Part shown: positions 62,461 to 64,000 of the stretch, in pieces
Position numbering within the stretch: position 1 is the first letter of the stretch
How the letters are laid out: each line of letters starts with the position of its first letter
DNA from: Rhodococcus sp. 1168
GTDB lineage: Bacteria; Actinomycetota; Actinomycetes; Mycobacteriales; Mycobacteriaceae
Assembly (NCBI RefSeq): GCF_002091955.1
Contig: NZ_MKKY01000035.1
Location: forward strand, 62,001-126,000
Direction: 5' to 3'
Length of the DNA stretch: 64,000 nt
The notes under the pieces: model-generated
What the model was told of the DNA's origin: nothing
Seen by the model: only the letters and a program-made list of their open reading frames with translations
Database searches by the model: none
Made by a program: the position numbers and the translations under genes

Positions 62461-63360
62461 TCAACCAATCCCGAGCTGAATGAGGGCCAGCAAGGTTGCC
62501 ATGATCGCAATGGCGACAGCCGGCGGGTCCAGGTGCATACGGCAGCGCTCCAGGACCAGTCTCGCCCAGACTTCTGCGAGCACCGAGGCGAGGAGGCCTG
62601 AGCCGACGGCGGCGAGCAGAATCAGCGTGGCCTCGTCGGTGTGCGCAGCAGCGACGCCGGCGGTCAACGCCGCGGGCAGCGTGATGTGGTGGGTCACCGG
62701 CACCGCTTTACCGAAGACGAGAGCGAGCAGTGTAAGCGCTGACGCGCCGTAAAGGAACAGGCCTGCCATCGGCCGGGACTCCTCCGGCCAGGCTAGATAG
62801 ACCGATCCGGCCACCGCGCCGGCGACGGCGCCGATAGTGAGCACCGCGGCGGCATTGTGCTGCCAGGGCAGCCATTGTTGGCGTATGGCAGCGGGCTTGC
62901 GCGCCCATAGGGCGGCGGCGATCAGCGCAGTGAGCACCACACTGACCGCGAGCGAATCCATCATCGCAATTTCTTTGCCATCAGAGGTATGGACGGCAGG
63001 GACACTACCGGCAAGGCGAGCCAGGAACTGGCCCAGCACGCCGAATAAAGCGCCGACACCAACGATGGACATGTTGTTATACGTGATCAGCGGCTGCGCG
63101 ATATCACGCGCAGAGTCGTGACGACGGATGTAGGTGGCATAAGCGGCGGCCGCTGCACCGCTGGCGAACATCACATGGGGGCCGAAAACGGGACCGAAAG
63201 CGAGGCCCCCGACCAGCGTGGTGTCCGGATCGACCGATGCCAGCAGGGTGGCGACCACGACGATGACACCCATCAGGGCGAAGCCCCCCAGCGCACCCAG
63301 TGCCGCTCCCAAGGCGCCGCCACCCGCGGCGCCGACGAACTCACTCAGTGTGAGCGTCAT
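62461..63360 (-). CDS. hypothetical polytopic membrane protein
   Basis: A membrane protein of 299 aa with about eight hydrophobic segments, for example GGGALGAALGALGGFALMGVIVVVATLL at the start and VAIAIMATLLALIQLGIG at the end. It is Ala/Gly-rich and has no motif I know. It lies between the alcohol dehydrogenase and the enoyl-CoA hydratase genes in the operon, so a permease for the pathway substrate is a reasonable guess but not shown. ATG 63360 has GAAGGG 6 nt upstream, which decides the start. Confidence 0.7.
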   Translation of the reverse strand: MTLTLSEFVGAAGGGALGAALGALGGFALMGVIVVVATLLASVDPDTTLVGGLAFGPVFGPHVMFASGAAAAAYATYIRRHDSARDIAQPLITYNNMSIVGVGALFGVLGQFLARLAGSVPAVHTSDGKEIAMMDSLAVSVVLTALIAAALWARKPAAIRQQWLPWQHNAAAVLTIGAVAGAVAGSVYLAWPEESRPMAGLFLYGASALTLLALVFGKAVPVTHHITLPAALTAGVAAAHTDEATLILLAAVGSGLLASVLAEVWARLVLERCRMHLDPPAVAIAIMATLLALIQLGIG

Positions 63361-63459
63361 GTGAAGCCCTTCAGTCGTAGTGTCACGGAGACAGCCGGAT
63401 ACGCGGTGGTGGCAGCACCGTCTACATGGCGCTGCCACCACCGCGTGGCCGGGTAGCGG

Positions 63460-64000
63460 TCAGTGCTGGTGCTTGATGATTCCGCGAATGTTCTTGCCTG
63501 CCAACAAGTCGGCGTAGCCCTCGTTGACTTGATCGAGGCTGTACTCCTTGGTGATCAGCCCGTCGAGCTCGAGCTTGCCGTCGACGTACATGCGAATGAG
63601 CTTCGGAATGTCGTAGGCCGGGTTGCAATCGCCGAAGAGCGAGCCCTTGATGGTCTTGCGGAAGTAGCTCATCTCGGTACTCGGCACCTTGACGGTCACC
63701 TCGTCGATACGGTTGAGCGCAGTGAGCACCATGACACCGCAGCGTCCGATCATCGACAGCCCGTCGCTGACCTGCTGGTCGGTGATCAGGTCCGTGGTGA
63801 TGATCGCCGAATCGCCACCCTGTCCGTTGGTCAGGTCGTCGATGGCCGTCTTGGCCTCGGCAGCGGTCTCGAAGGCCAGGGTGGCACCGAGTTCGATTGC
63901 CTTGTCGCGCTTGTTCTTCAGCGGGTCGATGGCAATGATGTGCTGAGCGCCGGCATGCTTGGCTCCCTGCACGGCATTGATGCCGATGCCGCCGATACCG
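63460..64000 (-). CDS. NDMA-dependent alcohol dehydrogenase, C-terminal part
   Basis: The 3' part of a zinc-dependent medium-chain alcohol dehydrogenase; the frame is open to the window end, so the start is outside. Visible are the Rossmann glycines (GIGGIGINAVQGAKHAGA), the NAD-binding strand with HIIAIDPLKNKRDKAIELGAT and the C-terminal GSLFGDCNPAYDIPKLIRMYVDGKLELDGLITKEYSL. These last segments are characteristic of actinobacterial nicotinoproteins that use N,N-dimethyl-4-nitrosoaniline as acceptor. Such enzymes oxidise primary alcohols. It is first in the operon as seen here and would start the pathway ending in AcuI. Confidence 0.85.
   Translation of the reverse strand, partial: GIGGIGINAVQGAKHAGAQHIIAIDPLKNKRDKAIELGATLAFETAAEAKTAIDDLTNGQGGDSAIITTDLITDQQVSDGLSMIGRCGVMVLTALNRIDEVTVKVPSTEMSYFRKTIKGSLFGDCNPAYDIPKLIRMYVDGKLELDGLITKEYSLDQVNEGYADLLAGKNIRGIIKHQH

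Noticed and set aside
58575-64000. Recent horizontal island judged by base composition
   Set aside because: Rough counts in several 60-base stretches gave about 60-70% GC, not clearly different from the rest of the window.
1-64000. CRISPR arrays, insertion sequences or attachment sites
   Set aside because: No regularly spaced repeats, no transposase and no terminal inverted repeats were seen; the tRNA gene at 12990-13066 is not followed by an integrase.

Overview
The window is high-GC, tightly packed DNA from an actinobacterium, most likely Rhodococcus or a close mycolate-containing relative. The reasons are a 13E12-type DUF222/HNH gene behind a LexA box of mycobacterial type, a good IdeR/DtxR iron box, an actinobacterial NDMA-dependent alcohol dehydrogenase, an AlkB alkane hydroxylase, F420/FMN luciferase-like enzymes, several probably leaderless GTG starts, and an initiator tRNA with the actinobacterial sequence. 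Nothing indicates a plasmid or a complete prophage.

Layout. 0-8.5 kb: end of a VOC enzyme, an aldo/keto reductase, a drug-efflux MFS protein, a DUF309 protein, an iron-box-controlled fragment of an NRPS condensation/epimerization fold, endonuclease IV, and an ABC/FtsX exporter pair. 8.6-21 kb: a stand-alone A-T-TE NRPS-like enzyme, hydrolases, a LON-domain protein, a bidirectional terminator and tRNA-fMet, a methyltransferase, a DUF998 protein with a probable ATT start, a quinone oxidoreductase, a patatin deletion remnant, a lipase, an AlkB with no rubredoxin nearby, and an AAA ATPase. 21-29.6 kb: a LeuA regulatory-domain protein behind a probable leader peptide, an epoxide-hydrolase-like protein, and a minus-strand group (SDR, luciferase-like monooxygenase, secreted DUF4185 protein) downstream of a clear TPP riboswitch, then a GH13 glycosidase and an alpha-hydroxy-acid oxidase. 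29.8-38 kb: a DUF5710/SNF2 helicase, a LexA-box-linked small Cys/His protein, a small alarmone synthetase, a DUF72 protein and the LexA-box 13E12 gene. 38-51.6 kb: a secreted HtrA-like protease, three tandem AIM24 proteins, a glycosyltransferase, a kinase-like/flippase fusion, a GGDQF-EAL protein and a TetR regulator.

51.7-58.5 kb is one operon: APC permease, two DUF1989 proteins (UAAP1/UAAP2, the carboxyguanidine deiminase pair), a carboxylase reduced to its carboxyltransferase half, and allophanate hydrolase. Together these fit uptake of guanidine or urea-like nitrogen and its breakdown through allophanate, but the biotin carboxylase and biotin carrier must come from elsewhere.

58.6-64 kb is a minus-strand catabolic operon: NDMA-dependent alcohol dehydrogenase, membrane protein, enoyl-CoA hydratase, propionyl/acetyl-CoA synthetase-like ligase and AcuI-type acryloyl-CoA reductase. 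This order fits reductive conversion of a C3 alcohol or acid (allyl alcohol/acrylate, or 1,3-propanediol/3-hydroxypropionate) to propionyl-CoA.

The strongest candidates for something undescribed are the TPP-riboswitch oxidoreductase pair, the leucine/valine leader peptide ahead of the LeuA-domain protein, the split carboxylase operon, and the SOS-box small Cys/His protein.
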